Shown: one piece after another, positions 1 to 8,911 of the stretch | Numbering within the stretch: the stretch's first letter is position 1 | Layout of the letters: every line of letters starts with the position of its first letter | Assembly: GCA_005223185.1 (NCBI GenBank) | Contig: NJBN01000009.1 | Coordinates: forward strand, 62,001-126,000 | From: a candidate division LCP-89 bacterium B3_LCP | Lineage (GTDB): Bacteria > Electryoneota > B3-LCP | Direction: 5' to 3' | DNA: 64,000 bases | Position numbers and translations under genes: made by a program | Notes under the pieces: model-generated | Seen by the model: the letters and a program-made list of their open reading frames with translations, nothing else | Database searches by the model: none | What the model was told of the DNA's origin: nothing

Positions 1-1
1 A

Positions 2-826
2 GTTATCAAATTTATCCTCGGTGCGCGTTATGCTGAGAGCCTTGCTGGAGCTCTAAAAGGAAAAGGTTCTACAATATCGGACTCAATACCGACGCTTTTT
101 AAAACCGGTTATTTTACTGATAACACGATAAAAGAATCGTATAACTACTTTTACTTTGGGCATCTTGACCTGACCTCCAACTCTTTTGAAACTTTAGAAG
201 AAAATGCTGGTTTTGTGTTCGGTGGTTCCGCAATTTATGTAGGAAACAAGGGTAATAAAGGAGAAGAGGTAAGCAAAATATACAACTGCACCAATGCCTG
301 CAGAAAAGCAGCAAATCTTCATCTAAACATACAGGGATGTGAGGATCGTGTCTATGAAAATCCACCGGTAGTGGGAATAGACCTCGGTAGTTTAGGGATA
401 ACCGGCAATTACGCCGTTGCCTGGCAACCCGGGTCTATAACTCCGACAATAATAGACAAATCATCAAGTGTACTTACACCTACGCCTACACCTAGGCTTA
501 CGCCGACACCTACACCAACTCCGACACCTACGCCAACACCGACACCTAGGCCTACGCCAACACCAACGCCAACACCGACACCTAGGCCTACGCCAACTCC
601 TACTCCAACACCTACGCCTACGCCAACTCCTACACCTACGCCTACACCAACGCCAACACCGACACCTAGGCCTACGCCAACACCTACGCCTACACCAACA
701 CCTACGCCTATACCTGCACCGTTGACTCAGATTAAACCAACCGGCAAACCAAAGTCAACTGGAAAGTCTAAATCGCCAAAGAAAACCAGAGGGCCAGGAA
801 AAACTAAACCCAAGAAGAAACCTTAG
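2..826 (+). CDS. Hypothetical protein with Pro-Thr repeat and basic tail (5' truncated)
   Basis: The reading frame is open from the left edge, so the true start lies outside the window; a GTG at 215 is only an internal candidate. The visible product is about 274 residues. The first 150 or so look globular, with Cys pairs in the CTNACRK and IQGCED segments, and match no family I recognise. A Thr-Pro repeat of about 85 residues follows, broken by periodic Arg, and then a short tail very rich in Lys and Pro. Pro-Thr stretches of this kind are usually extended linkers or surface stalks. The next gene starts 55 bp downstream and begins the eCIS-core array, so this may be another member or a partner. 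That is inference from position only. Confidence 0.7.
   Translation, partial: VIKFILGARYAESLAGALKGKGSTISDSIPTLFKTGYFTDNTIKESYNYFYFGHLDLTSNSFETLEENAGFVFGGSAIYVGNKGNKGEEVSKIYNCTNACRKAANLHLNIQGCEDRVYENPPVVGIDLGSLGITGNYAVAWQPGSITPTIIDKSSSVLTPTPTPRLTPTPTPTPTPTPTPTPRPTPTPTPTPTPRPTPTPTPTPTPTPTPTPTPTPTPTPTPRPTPTPTPTPTPTPIPAPLTQIKPTGKPKSTGKSKSPKKTRGPGKTKPKKKP
475..719 (+). repeat. Pro-Thr codon tandem repeat
   Basis: Degenerate 6-bp units (ACNCCN, encoding Thr-Pro) are repeated for roughly 245 bp. Longer units containing ACACCTAGGCCTACGCCAAC (Thr-Pro-Arg-Pro-Thr) recur at least three times. Alternative frames across it are artefacts of the periodicity. The copy number is probably unstable and could be misassembled. 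Confidence 0.9.
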
Positions 827-881
827 TTGCCGTGAATGGTAAGAAGGGAAAGAGGAAGTTGATATTGGACAGGGGGAATAG

Positions 882-2243
882 ATGAAAACCTTCGCTACTG
901 TAGAAAAGCGCCAGGCGGATAAGCCCCCGGTATTTGTGTATAATCCTTCTCTGAAGACCGAGCAGAAGCAGATAAGCCGCATCCTTCGCCCTCATACTGT
1001 CCAACCCAAACTCACCATCGGCGCACCCAACGACCGGTACGAACGGGAGGCCGACCGCGTCGCTGACCAGATCGTACGCATGCCTGATCACACTCTGCAA
1101 CGGCAGCCGTTGGAGGAAGAGGAGGAGCTCCAGACCAAGCCCCTTGTCGATCAAATAACGCCGCTGGTGCAGAGGCAGGTTGAGGAGGAAGAAGAAGAGC
1201 TCATCCAGACGGTTCAGAGACAATGCGATGAGGAAGAATGCTCTATCCAAACTCAGCAGGAGGTAAATCGCACATCAGAAGTAACTCCCGGTCTTGCTTC
1301 ACAAATACAAGCCATCCGCAATGGTGGCAGACAACTACCTCAGGGATGCCGCAACTATTTCGAACCGCGCTTTGGGCGTGATTTCAGTGATGTAAATATT
1401 CACACCGATTCTAAAGCCGCCGACATAGCTAAATCAGTAAATGCCAAGGCATTTACCATAGGACAAGACGTATTCTTCGGCTCAGGGCAGTTTGCACCCG
1501 GAACAGATAGTACAGAGCGCCTGCTAGCGCACGAGTTAACGCATGTGGTGCAGCAATCGTATGGAAATTCACAGAATTTTAATATACAAACGACAAACGG
1601 GGCAACTCCCACTACCTCTCTTTCAGGAATACGAGCTAATCGGATTGCATTTAACAATACAGGTTCCCCAAATAGTGATAACTGTGCAACTACTCAGCCT
1701 GCATCACTGGGAGTAGGGATTAATGGTAACGCCCAGAATGCCATGGAAATTATTTACAGAATCAGTGGATCCATTCCACCGGGAACTGAGTTCGATATTA
1801 CTCGAACTGTAAGAGATAATGCCTGGGCAAGGAGTTCAGCAGGAACATGGACAAGTGTTGAACAAACACCGGCGGGAACGAAAGATGACTATCATGATTC
1901 TGATGAATGTCTAATACCTAATGCGAATCGCATATTTGTTACGGATTCGCCTGGATTTAATGGGCTCAATCCAAGAGGAATGGTACTTGCAGCAGGTAAT
2001 ACTGTTCCAGCATTGGCAACAGCATTCGTTTTTAAATTAAACTTTGCTGAATGGGTTATCGCTAGGAATCGTTCCCTGGGCATCGGCTGGACTACTATCT
2101 CCTCACCAGTATTTACTTTCTGGCACTCAATTACGTCGGTGTCTCTTAGTGGAGGTACTTGGAGTCTCGTAAATTTCCCAAACGCAGCAAACGAGATAGA
2201 ACTAGGCAGTATAAGCACATCAGGCGCAAGCCCTACAACCTAG
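882..2243 (+). CDS. eCIS-core (DUF4157) protein with unknown C-terminal domain
   Basis: 453 residues. The order is a variable N-terminus (1-32), the ILRP tag (about 34-37), a conserved segment with KLTIGAPNDRYEREADRVAD (43-62), and Gln-Arg-Gln/poly-Glu repeats (73-121) including a CDEEEC pair. The eCIS-core/DUF4157 region (136-225) contains FGRDFSDVNIHTD and an HELTH zinc-metallopeptidase-like motif (217-221). Residues 230-453 form a separate domain with no recognised family: mixed beta, with an N-terminal Cys and an NAWARSS segment. The DUF4157 family is known from loci of extracellular contractile injection systems, where it is attached to toxin-like domains. The ATG at 882 follows an AGGGGGA ribosome site. 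It is the first of four tandem paralogues and is likely cotranscribed with them. Confidence 0.85.
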   Translation: MKTFATVEKRQADKPPVFVYNPSLKTEQKQISRILRPHTVQPKLTIGAPNDRYEREADRVADQIVRMPDHTLQRQPLEEEEELQTKPLVDQITPLVQRQVEEEEEELIQTVQRQCDEEECSIQTQQEVNRTSEVTPGLASQIQAIRNGGRQLPQGCRNYFEPRFGRDFSDVNIHTDSKAADIAKSVNAKAFTIGQDVFFGSGQFAPGTDSTERLLAHELTHVVQQSYGNSQNFNIQTTNGATPTTSLSGIRANRIAFNNTGSPNSDNCATTQPASLGVGINGNAQNAMEIIYRISGSIPPGTEFDITRTVRDNAWARSSAGTWTSVEQTPAGTKDDYHDSDECLIPNANRIFVTDSPGFNGLNPRGMVLAAGNTVPALATAFVFKLNFAEWVIARNRSLGIGWTTISSPVFTFWHSITSVSLSGGTWSLVNFPNAANEIELGSISTSGASPTT

Positions 2244-2259
2244 CAACTGATAAATTTCT

Positions 2260-4773
2260 ATGAGACTATTCGCCTCAAAAAACAGATATCCCACTAGAAA
2301 ATCTTTCCTAGCATTGGGTCTTACGACTAAAGCCACCTTTTCCAATTCCTCGTCTTCCCACCCCCAACTCCGCCGCATCCTCCGCCCCCATTCCATCCAA
2401 ACCAAGCTCACCATCGGATCACCCAACGACCAGTACGAACGTGAAGCTGACCGCGTCGCTGATCAGATCGTGCGCATGCCTGATCACACTCTGAAGCGGC
2501 AGCCATTGGAGGAGGAAGAGGAAGAACTCCAGACCAAACCCATTGCTGATCAGATAACCCCGATGGTTCAAAGGCAGATAGAGGAGGAGGAAGAAGAAGA
2601 GCTCATCCAGCCTGATCGGTTACCGATAATTCAGAGACAGGAAGAAGAAGAGGAGGAAATAGTCCAGACCCTGCAGAGACAATGCGATGAGGAAGAGTGC
2701 CCCATCCAAACTCAGCAGGACGCAAATAGATCATCAGAAGTAACTCCCAATCTCGCCTCACAAATACAAGCAATCCGAAGTGGCGGCAGATCCTTACCAC
2801 AACCCTGCCGCAACTATTTCGAACCCCGCTTCGGCCGCGATTTCAGCGATGTCCATATTCACACCGATTCTAAAGCCGACGACGTAGCCAAATCAATAAA
2901 TGCCAAAGCATTTACTTTAGGACAAGACGTCTTCTTCGGATCGGGCCAGTTCGCACCCGGAACAGAAGGGACGAAGAAGCTGTTGGCGCATGAACTGACG
3001 CATGTGGTGCAGCAGAATTCGAATATCTTAAATTTTTCAAACATAATAATGCGAAAACAAAATCCAGCAGAAGGAACGGAGTGCAAAGAGTTTAAAGGTA
3101 GGTGGATTAAGAAAATAGTCGTCAATCAGGAGGGAGACCAGAAAGTCCACCTATATTGGAATGATGATAAAAAATCAGATACTGACAAATGTTCCACTGG
3201 AAAGGGGCACTGCTGTGTTGAATCTGATGGAATTGCCTGTTCTGAATCACAGTCTAGAGTTGGGGGAAGCAACTGTACACCAGTTAGTAGAGGTGATGGT
3301 GAACCTATTCAGAAATGCTATCCTAATAGGAATGGGTTGGATTATTGGTGTTACGTTGACCGAAATCGAGGAGTAGCGTTACATACATATCCTAATCATC
3401 TAGTTACTGGAAAACCTCTATCGCATGGTTGCATAAGGCTTGAGAAACCGACTGCCAAGAAGATTTTCTGTGGGGCGATTGAAAGCAAGACAATAGTACA
3501 AGTAAAAGGCTTAGCTAAGCCTAAGTGTAGCGACGAGGACCTTAAAGATGAATGGAGATCGGATTTTAGCAAAGCTGGTGCTGCAACAGATGGTGAGGAT
3601 ACGTCACTTGTAATGGTGCAGGAAGCCATGGGTTACCGAAGTATAGAAGAACTTAAAGAAGCGGTGTCTAAAGTGAGTGATGTTACGTCCGTTATACCGC
3701 GCTGCTTGGCTCCAACGGCCACTCCGGCTGCTCCACTAGCTGAAATTCCGACGAAGATTATAGAATCACAGGGCCTCGATAGCTACCTGAAACAATTCGA
3801 AACTGAACTTAAGAGCCTGGGCGGCTATATCTTAAAATATGAACAGGCCTATCAGTTTGCGTTAAAATGGGGGAAGAAACTCTGGTATAAAGCTCGAAAA
3901 TTGCTTAAAAAAGAGGGTTCCACGTACGATGACCGCCCTCTTTATTGGACCAGAAAACAAATGATTGAAAAGTTTCGCCAGTGGCGGCCTGTAAAGTTTG
4001 TCCTAACCGAAACTACTCAGAAAAAAGTGATAGATATCTTTGACTCGGCTTCTCGAGGAATGACGACCGCCGAATTTATTGACAAAGCTAAGTCGGTAAA
4101 AAAGATCCTGGTTAGTGGTTTCGATCCCTTTGCACTCAGCGACGATGTCCGGAAGAGCAATCTATCGGGTGCCGCTGCAATCGCGCTAGACCATGAATTA
4201 ATAACTAAAGGGAAAATAAGTGCTAGAATTCAGGGGGTGGTCTTCCCTGTTAGTGAGCGGTTTTTTGATGCCGGGAAGGCAGAAACTTTCTTCCGTCCCT
4301 TCCTGGAGGGTGAGGATCGCGCGGATATGGTAATAGCAATGGGGATGGGAGCAGAAAGTGAGTTTGAAGTTGAGAAGCAGGCTACGAAACCGCGGAGTTC
4401 GGCCGGTTCATTAGGATTACCGGGGCAGACTACGGGTGGTAGTAGTACATTCCCAACCACTCTGGGAACCACTTTACCCAATGTTGAGGAAGCAATGGGA
4501 AGGTCCTGGCCAGGTAGTGAAGAAATGAGTGCCGGTTCATATTTATGTAATGAAATATTTTATCGCGTTCTCCTGATTGGCAAGCAGATCGAAGAAGGAA
4601 ACACGGGGGAATCGAAAGTTGAGGTCTCCCCTGTGGGATTTCTGCACACCCCATTACTACAACCGCCCGAAGGTTCCGAGATCACTAGTGACAAATTTGA
4701 GAAAGACCGCAAAAATATAGTTAATAAAATTAAAGAGATATTAACAGCCTGGTTGCCACATTTAGAGACTTAA
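2260..4773 (+). CDS. eCIS-core (DUF4157) protein with L,D-transpeptidase-like and pyroglutamyl-peptidase-like domains
   Basis: 837 residues, the longest of the array. The leader matches its neighbours: ILRP at 40-43, poly-Glu repeats in four modules (79-147), and HELTH at 244-248. Residues about 275-415 are Cys-rich and carry a YkuD (L,D-transpeptidase) signature, SHGCIRL at 388-394, with an upstream His (375). Residues 613-800 resemble peptidase C15 (pyroglutamyl peptidase I). They have a KILVSGFDPF start, a catalytic-type Cys in SYLCNEIFY (763) and a His in GFLHTP (796). Between them is a charged helical linker. The predicted activities are on peptidoglycan cross-links and N-terminal pyroglutamate; both are inferred from motifs. 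No clear Shine-Dalgarno site lies before the ATG; the gap from the previous gene is 16 bp. Confidence 0.82.
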   Translation: MRLFASKNRYPTRKSFLALGLTTKATFSNSSSSHPQLRRILRPHSIQTKLTIGSPNDQYEREADRVADQIVRMPDHTLKRQPLEEEEEELQTKPIADQITPMVQRQIEEEEEEELIQPDRLPIIQRQEEEEEEIVQTLQRQCDEEECPIQTQQDANRSSEVTPNLASQIQAIRSGGRSLPQPCRNYFEPRFGRDFSDVHIHTDSKADDVAKSINAKAFTLGQDVFFGSGQFAPGTEGTKKLLAHELTHVVQQNSNILNFSNIIMRKQNPAEGTECKEFKGRWIKKIVVNQEGDQKVHLYWNDDKKSDTDKCSTGKGHCCVESDGIACSESQSRVGGSNCTPVSRGDGEPIQKCYPNRNGLDYWCYVDRNRGVALHTYPNHLVTGKPLSHGCIRLEKPTAKKIFCGAIESKTIVQVKGLAKPKCSDEDLKDEWRSDFSKAGAATDGEDTSLVMVQEAMGYRSIEELKEAVSKVSDVTSVIPRCLAPTATPAAPLAEIPTKIIESQGLDSYLKQFETELKSLGGYILKYEQAYQFALKWGKKLWYKARKLLKKEGSTYDDRPLYWTRKQMIEKFRQWRPVKFVLTETTQKKVIDIFDSASRGMTTAEFIDKAKSVKKILVSGFDPFALSDDVRKSNLSGAAAIALDHELITKGKISARIQGVVFPVSERFFDAGKAETFFRPFLEGEDRADMVIAMGMGAESEFEVEKQATKPRSSAGSLGLPGQTTGGSSTFPTTLGTTLPNVEEAMGRSWPGSEEMSAGSYLCNEIFYRVLLIGKQIEEGNTGESKVEVSPVGFLHTPLLQPPEGSEITSDKFEKDRKNIVNKIKEILTAWLPHLET

Positions 4774-4851
4774 GTTATGAAAGTAACCAGCTGGGCTTTA
4801 ACTTGCAAACTCAGCATATCATGATTTTCCGACGCCAATTATGTTTAGGCT

Positions 4852-6399
4852 ATGAAGACACATACTTTCAAACAAAAACGCACTTATCTAAAGCATCAGA
4901 CTGGAAATCCTGACTGCAGTAAGGTCACATCTCATCAATCTCAGATCCGCTCAATCCTCCGTCCGCAATCTATCCAAACCAAGCTCACCATCGGTTCCCC
5001 CAATGACCAGTATGAACAGGAAGCTGACCGCGTCGCCGACCAGATCGTGCGCATGCCTGAACCCATGCTTCAGAAACAGCCTCTGGAGGAGGAAGAGGAG
5101 GAGCTCCAGACCAAACCCATCGCCGATCAGATAACCCCGATGGTTCAAAGGCAGATAGAGGAGGAGGAAGAAGAAGAGCTCATCCAGCCTGATCGGTTAC
5201 CGATAATTCAGAGACAGGAAGAAGAAGAGGAGGAAATAGTCCAGACTCTGCAGAGACAATGCGATGAGGAAGAGTGCCCCATCCAAACTCAGCAGGAGAC
5301 AAGCCACACCTCAGAAGTAACTCCCAATCTCGCCTCACAAATACAAGCAATCCGAAGTGGCGGCAGATCCTTACCACAACCCTGCCGCAACTATTTCGAA
5401 CCCCGCTTCGGCCGCGATTTCAGCGATGTCCATATTCACACCGATTCTAAAGCCGACGACGTAGCCAAATCAATAAATGCCAAAGCATTTACTTTAGGAC
5501 AAGACGTCTTCTTCGGATCGGGCCAGTTCGCACCCGGAACAGAAGGGACGAAGAAGCTGTTGGCGCATGAGTTGACGCATGTGGTGCAGCAGGGGGATGC
5601 ATCAATGGTGCACAAATTCAAATCACTAGTGAACTCTATTAGTTCTTCACAAAATGTGATTTATAGAAGTAGCAATCAAGGAGATATTGTTATTAATAGT
5701 ATTACATTTGATGGGAAGCAGGTGAGTCTTTCAGGTACTAAAAGTTACTCAGCAAAGGCAGTTTCAGGCCTCTTGCCTAATCATTCTAAAGCGAAGAACA
5801 CTGACTATACTCAACCGCAATATCAGAATTTGCCAGACAAAGGACCAATCCGTGAAGGTAAGTACTATATAAAGCCATCCGATGTTCAGTGTAATAAAAA
5901 ATCAAACCGAATTAAATGCAGTAAAATTGTTAAGTTCAATACTACAGCTTGGGGAAACTACCGTACAGGATTAGATGAATCTTTCTTTACAAAAGTTGGT
6001 CGTCACTTATTAACTAAGCGGACAGGTGGCTTTTGGCTACATCAAGATGCAAATCATAACGGTACAGCAGGCTGTATTGGTATATGGAATACAAATGACA
6101 ACGAAGAAATCCATCATCTTATAAGCCATAGTAAGACAGATGATATTTCCGTGCATGTAAATTATCCTAAATACAAAGCAAAAGCTAGCGGAAGCACGAT
6201 CATCAACTACCCCAATGTTCATTTAGTAAGAATTCCAAAAGAATGGCGCACAACTCGCATTGCTAGAATAAGTAAAGGAACAGAGGTTGTGATTATTACA
6301 GAGAGCGATACTTGGACGAAGATCAGAGTCTTAACTGGCCCCTATATTGGTGAATCAGGATGGGTCATGAATCAGTTCCTCACTACAGCTCAATATTAA
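4852..6399 (+). CDS. eCIS-core (DUF4157) protein with DUF2778/L,D-peptidase-like domain and SH3
   Basis: 515 residues. The leader (ILRP at 35-38, four poly-Glu modules, HELTH 239-243) is almost identical to that of the preceding gene, even at the DNA level through the HELTH region. Residues 285-440 show the DUF2778/YkuD-like pattern: a KAVSG segment, a GPIREGKYYI strand, and H397 with GTAGCIGIW (Cys408). DUF2778 proteins include type VI effectors that cut or exchange peptidoglycan L,D bonds, so a cell-wall toxin is a reasonable inference. Residues about 455-511 look like a bacterial SH3 domain (WTKIRV, GESGWV), often a wall-binding module. The preceding gene ends 78 bp upstream. Confidence 0.82.
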   Translation: MKTHTFKQKRTYLKHQTGNPDCSKVTSHQSQIRSILRPQSIQTKLTIGSPNDQYEQEADRVADQIVRMPEPMLQKQPLEEEEEELQTKPIADQITPMVQRQIEEEEEEELIQPDRLPIIQRQEEEEEEIVQTLQRQCDEEECPIQTQQETSHTSEVTPNLASQIQAIRSGGRSLPQPCRNYFEPRFGRDFSDVHIHTDSKADDVAKSINAKAFTLGQDVFFGSGQFAPGTEGTKKLLAHELTHVVQQGDASMVHKFKSLVNSISSSQNVIYRSSNQGDIVINSITFDGKQVSLSGTKSYSAKAVSGLLPNHSKAKNTDYTQPQYQNLPDKGPIREGKYYIKPSDVQCNKKSNRIKCSKIVKFNTTAWGNYRTGLDESFFTKVGRHLLTKRTGGFWLHQDANHNGTAGCIGIWNTNDNEEIHHLISHSKTDDISVHVNYPKYKAKASGSTIINYPNVHLVRIPKEWRTTRIARISKGTEVVIITESDTWTKIRVLTGPYIGESGWVMNQFLTTAQY

Positions 6400-6427
6400 A
6401 TCGTTACTTAATAATGGGTTTTAGACA

Positions 6428-7969
6428 ATGAGAACATATGCAAATAAATGTCCCCAAAGCATCAGTCTTTTCTATTATACCCCTTCTTCCAATACTTCCT
6501 CAGCAGGAATCCGCCAAATCCTCCGCCCTCACTCAATCCAAACTAAGCTCACCATCGGATCGCCCAACGACCAGTACGAACGGGAAGCTGACCGCGTCGC
6601 CGACCAGATCGTGCGTATGCCTGATCCTGCTATACAGCGGCAGGAGGAGGAAGAAGAGGAGATCCAGACCAAACCCATCGCCGATCAGATAACGCCGCTG
6701 GTTCAAAGGCAGGTTGAAGAAGAGGAGGAAGAGCTCATCCAGACGGTTCAGAGACAATGTGAAGAGGAAGAGTGCCCTATTCAAACTCAACCCGCTGCAA
6801 ACCGCACCTCAGAAGTAACCCCCAGTCTCGCCTCCCAAATACAAACCATCCGCTCTGGCGGCAGACCTTTACCCGAACCCTGCCGCAATTATTTTGAACC
6901 CCGTTTCGGCCGCGATTTCAGCGATGTCCATATTCACACTGATTCCAAAGCCGCCGACGTAGCCAAATCAGTGAATTCCAAGGCATTTACCCTGGGAAAA
7001 GACATCTTCTTCGGATCCGGTCAGTTCGCACCCGGAACGGACGGCACAGAGCGGCTGCTTGCGCATGAGTTAACGCATGTGGTGCAGCAGAGAAGGTCTA
7101 CTTTAGTTCGAGCGAATTTCATCCAGAGGGAAACGCTTATGATCCATTCTGAGCGTCCTAATCCCCCAAGCACAACCGCAGGCCATGCCTTTTTAACTTT
7201 AGTAGATGCCCATGGAAACCGTATAACGCGTGGCTTTTGGGCTGCTTGCACTAGGTGTGCAACTATGGGTCTTTGTTCAGACACTGAACTTCTCGGAACA
7301 TTAATTACAAGTGTCGCCGGTCGTGTATGCAATGACGGTAATGCGCAAACCGATGACACAGTGAGTTATACCATAAATTCTAGGCAGTATAGACAAATAC
7401 ACAGTTATATATCGAATGCTGAACGGAACCCGCCCAGATATTGGCTTCCCAACTTCGCTTGTGTTGACTTCGTACTTGAAGCGGCCAGAGTTGGTGAAAT
7501 ATCCATTCCCGATGCTTACTTTAGCGGTATATCTGAACCCATCGAACTATCGCGTTACATACAGGATGAGCTAAATGTACGGGAGTCCACGCGATTATTC
7601 GACGCAGGATTCTCTTTGAGTCGTTCAAGTGGAAGTGGTCCGATTAACCTGACAGCGGATGCGCATTTTGAAGTTTTGCCGCCTTCGAGGCGGGCAGGAG
7701 CCGTCGGATACAGATGGATCATAGCGGATGATGCGGATAATCGTTACTTGATGATGGGTTCCCGGGGCTCGGTCTTTCGGTATTCTACTCAAAACAACGC
7801 ACACATACCGTCTGGAACACGTGCATTATTAAGACAAAGGAACGTTACCAGTGCAACCGTTCTTTGCAGAGTTCAGGGTTCTAGCCTGTTGAGCCATGTT
7901 GGACCTATTAGCTATCGCCCTAGCCGGAGAGAAGTAGTTTTACGCTTGCCTGTCACATTCGTTCAATAA
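6428..7969 (+). CDS. eCIS-core (DUF4157) protein with permuted NlpC/P60-like domain
   Basis: 513 residues. The leader has ILRP at 31-34, three poly-Glu modules (69-118) and HELTH at 213-217. The C-terminal part (about 235-370) carries a His in AGHAFLTL (253) followed by a Cys in NFACVDFVLEA (345). The His-before-Cys order is that of circularly permuted NlpC/P60 (papain-like) hydrolases, which act as amidases or peptidases. The last 130 residues (about 380-513) are a further region with beta-rich character and no match I can name. The gene starts 28 bp after the previous one. The domain call rests on two short motifs and is moderate. Confidence 0.78.
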   Translation: MRTYANKCPQSISLFYYTPSSNTSSAGIRQILRPHSIQTKLTIGSPNDQYEREADRVADQIVRMPDPAIQRQEEEEEEIQTKPIADQITPLVQRQVEEEEEELIQTVQRQCEEEECPIQTQPAANRTSEVTPSLASQIQTIRSGGRPLPEPCRNYFEPRFGRDFSDVHIHTDSKAADVAKSVNSKAFTLGKDIFFGSGQFAPGTDGTERLLAHELTHVVQQRRSTLVRANFIQRETLMIHSERPNPPSTTAGHAFLTLVDAHGNRITRGFWAACTRCATMGLCSDTELLGTLITSVAGRVCNDGNAQTDDTVSYTINSRQYRQIHSYISNAERNPPRYWLPNFACVDFVLEAARVGEISIPDAYFSGISEPIELSRYIQDELNVRESTRLFDAGFSLSRSSGSGPINLTADAHFEVLPPSRRAGAVGYRWIIADDADNRYLMMGSRGSVFRYSTQNNAHIPSGTRALLRQRNVTSATVLCRVQGSSLLSHVGPISYRPSRREVVLRLPVTFVQ

Positions 7970-8145
7970 CTTAGAATTTAATTAAATGTGCAAAAGGGTA
8001 TCTGGACTACTAACTACAATAATTAACTTGTTAGCTTAGATATGAATAAGCAGACAAATGCCATTATTGTGATGGTGGATGGAGAAAACGTTCCATAATA
8101 CAAGCCAATAATCATCCGCAGCAAGGAGAAATCACTACGAATAAT

Positions 8146-8783
8146 TTGGCTGTAAAACACAGATACAAAGCTTGTAGAGACACGAGAGGTTTATTTCCCA
8201 GTATTAGACATACTAGTGTAACTGCAGTACCTTATCCATCCCAAATCCGCCGCATCCTCCGCCCGCAAACCGCATTGGAAAACATAGCTAAACCGCGATT
8301 CTCCCCCGGCGCTAGAACCGATTGTGATGTGAATCCTCATCCCGAAGACATCACGGCCATGCAATTGGGAAAGAGCTTTAGGACAGTTGGTACAGGCAAT
8401 CCAGAGATTACTATTCTGGATAAAGCCAGGCAAAAAAAATATCCTTGTCTCTTTAAAGCTATTTTTCGCCACGAGGAGAAGCACGTTGCGAATATTGCAG
8501 CTAATTGCAAGAGGTTTAAAAAATGCGTTGACGAGAATAGTTCAAAATCCTGTGGATTTTCGGGGAACCTCACATTTCATACGAAGATTTTGTTACTTGT
8601 TACAATACCCATCACGGAGGAAATACGGGTGATTGTATCAAAGATGAGCAGTCCGCTTATGAGGCTGGCATTAAGAAGGCAAAGTCTCTACTAACAGACC
8701 CAAAGTGCGTAGCAGAAAAAGCGCTCATAGTAGCAAATATTAAACAGTGGGAAAAATACAAGAAAAAACCACCCAACTGCTGA
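8146..8783 (+). pseudogene. ILRP-tagged HEEKH protein, frameshifted
   Basis: A TTG at 8146, with AGGAG about 17 bp upstream, opens a frame of 182 codons. Its N-terminus has the same SQIRRILRP tag (about 29-34) as the four upstream proteins but lacks the eCIS-core domain. An HEEKH motif (HExxH, zinc-peptidase type) follows at about residue 110, with four Cys downstream. Near 8574 (run of four G) the coding signal switches frame: from about 8575 the -1 frame reads a soluble sequence ending in KKKPPNC and stops at 8781-8783. One missing G would restore a single product of about 212 residues. This could be a real mutation or a homopolymer sequencing error. The function is presumably that of another cargo protein. 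Confidence 0.65.
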
Positions 8784-8897
8784 CAATTGTGTCAAATCAT
8801 GTCCAATCTATGTGCATTAGTAATTGGGCAGTAAACGGCTCATTACAAATATTAAAGAATGTCACTTCTGAAATATCAATTAAATGTAGGTACAATT

Positions 8898-8903
8898 AGG
8901 AGG
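8898..8903 (+). promoter_or_regulatory. Strong ribosome binding site deciding the protease start
   Basis: AGGAGG ends 8 bp before the ATG at 8912. This selects 8912 over the in-frame TTG at 8906, which is too close to the site. Confidence 0.8.
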
Positions 8904-8911
8904 AATTGAAA

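Noticed and set aside
468-725. Second plus-strand frame rich in His, Leu and Arg across the Pro-Thr repeat
   Set aside because: It arises from reading the repeat in another frame; the Thr-Pro frame continues into coding sequence on both sides.
8042-8098. Short frame starting ATGAATAAGCAG before the HEEKH gene
   Set aside because: Only 18 codons and out of frame with the following gene; no supporting evidence.
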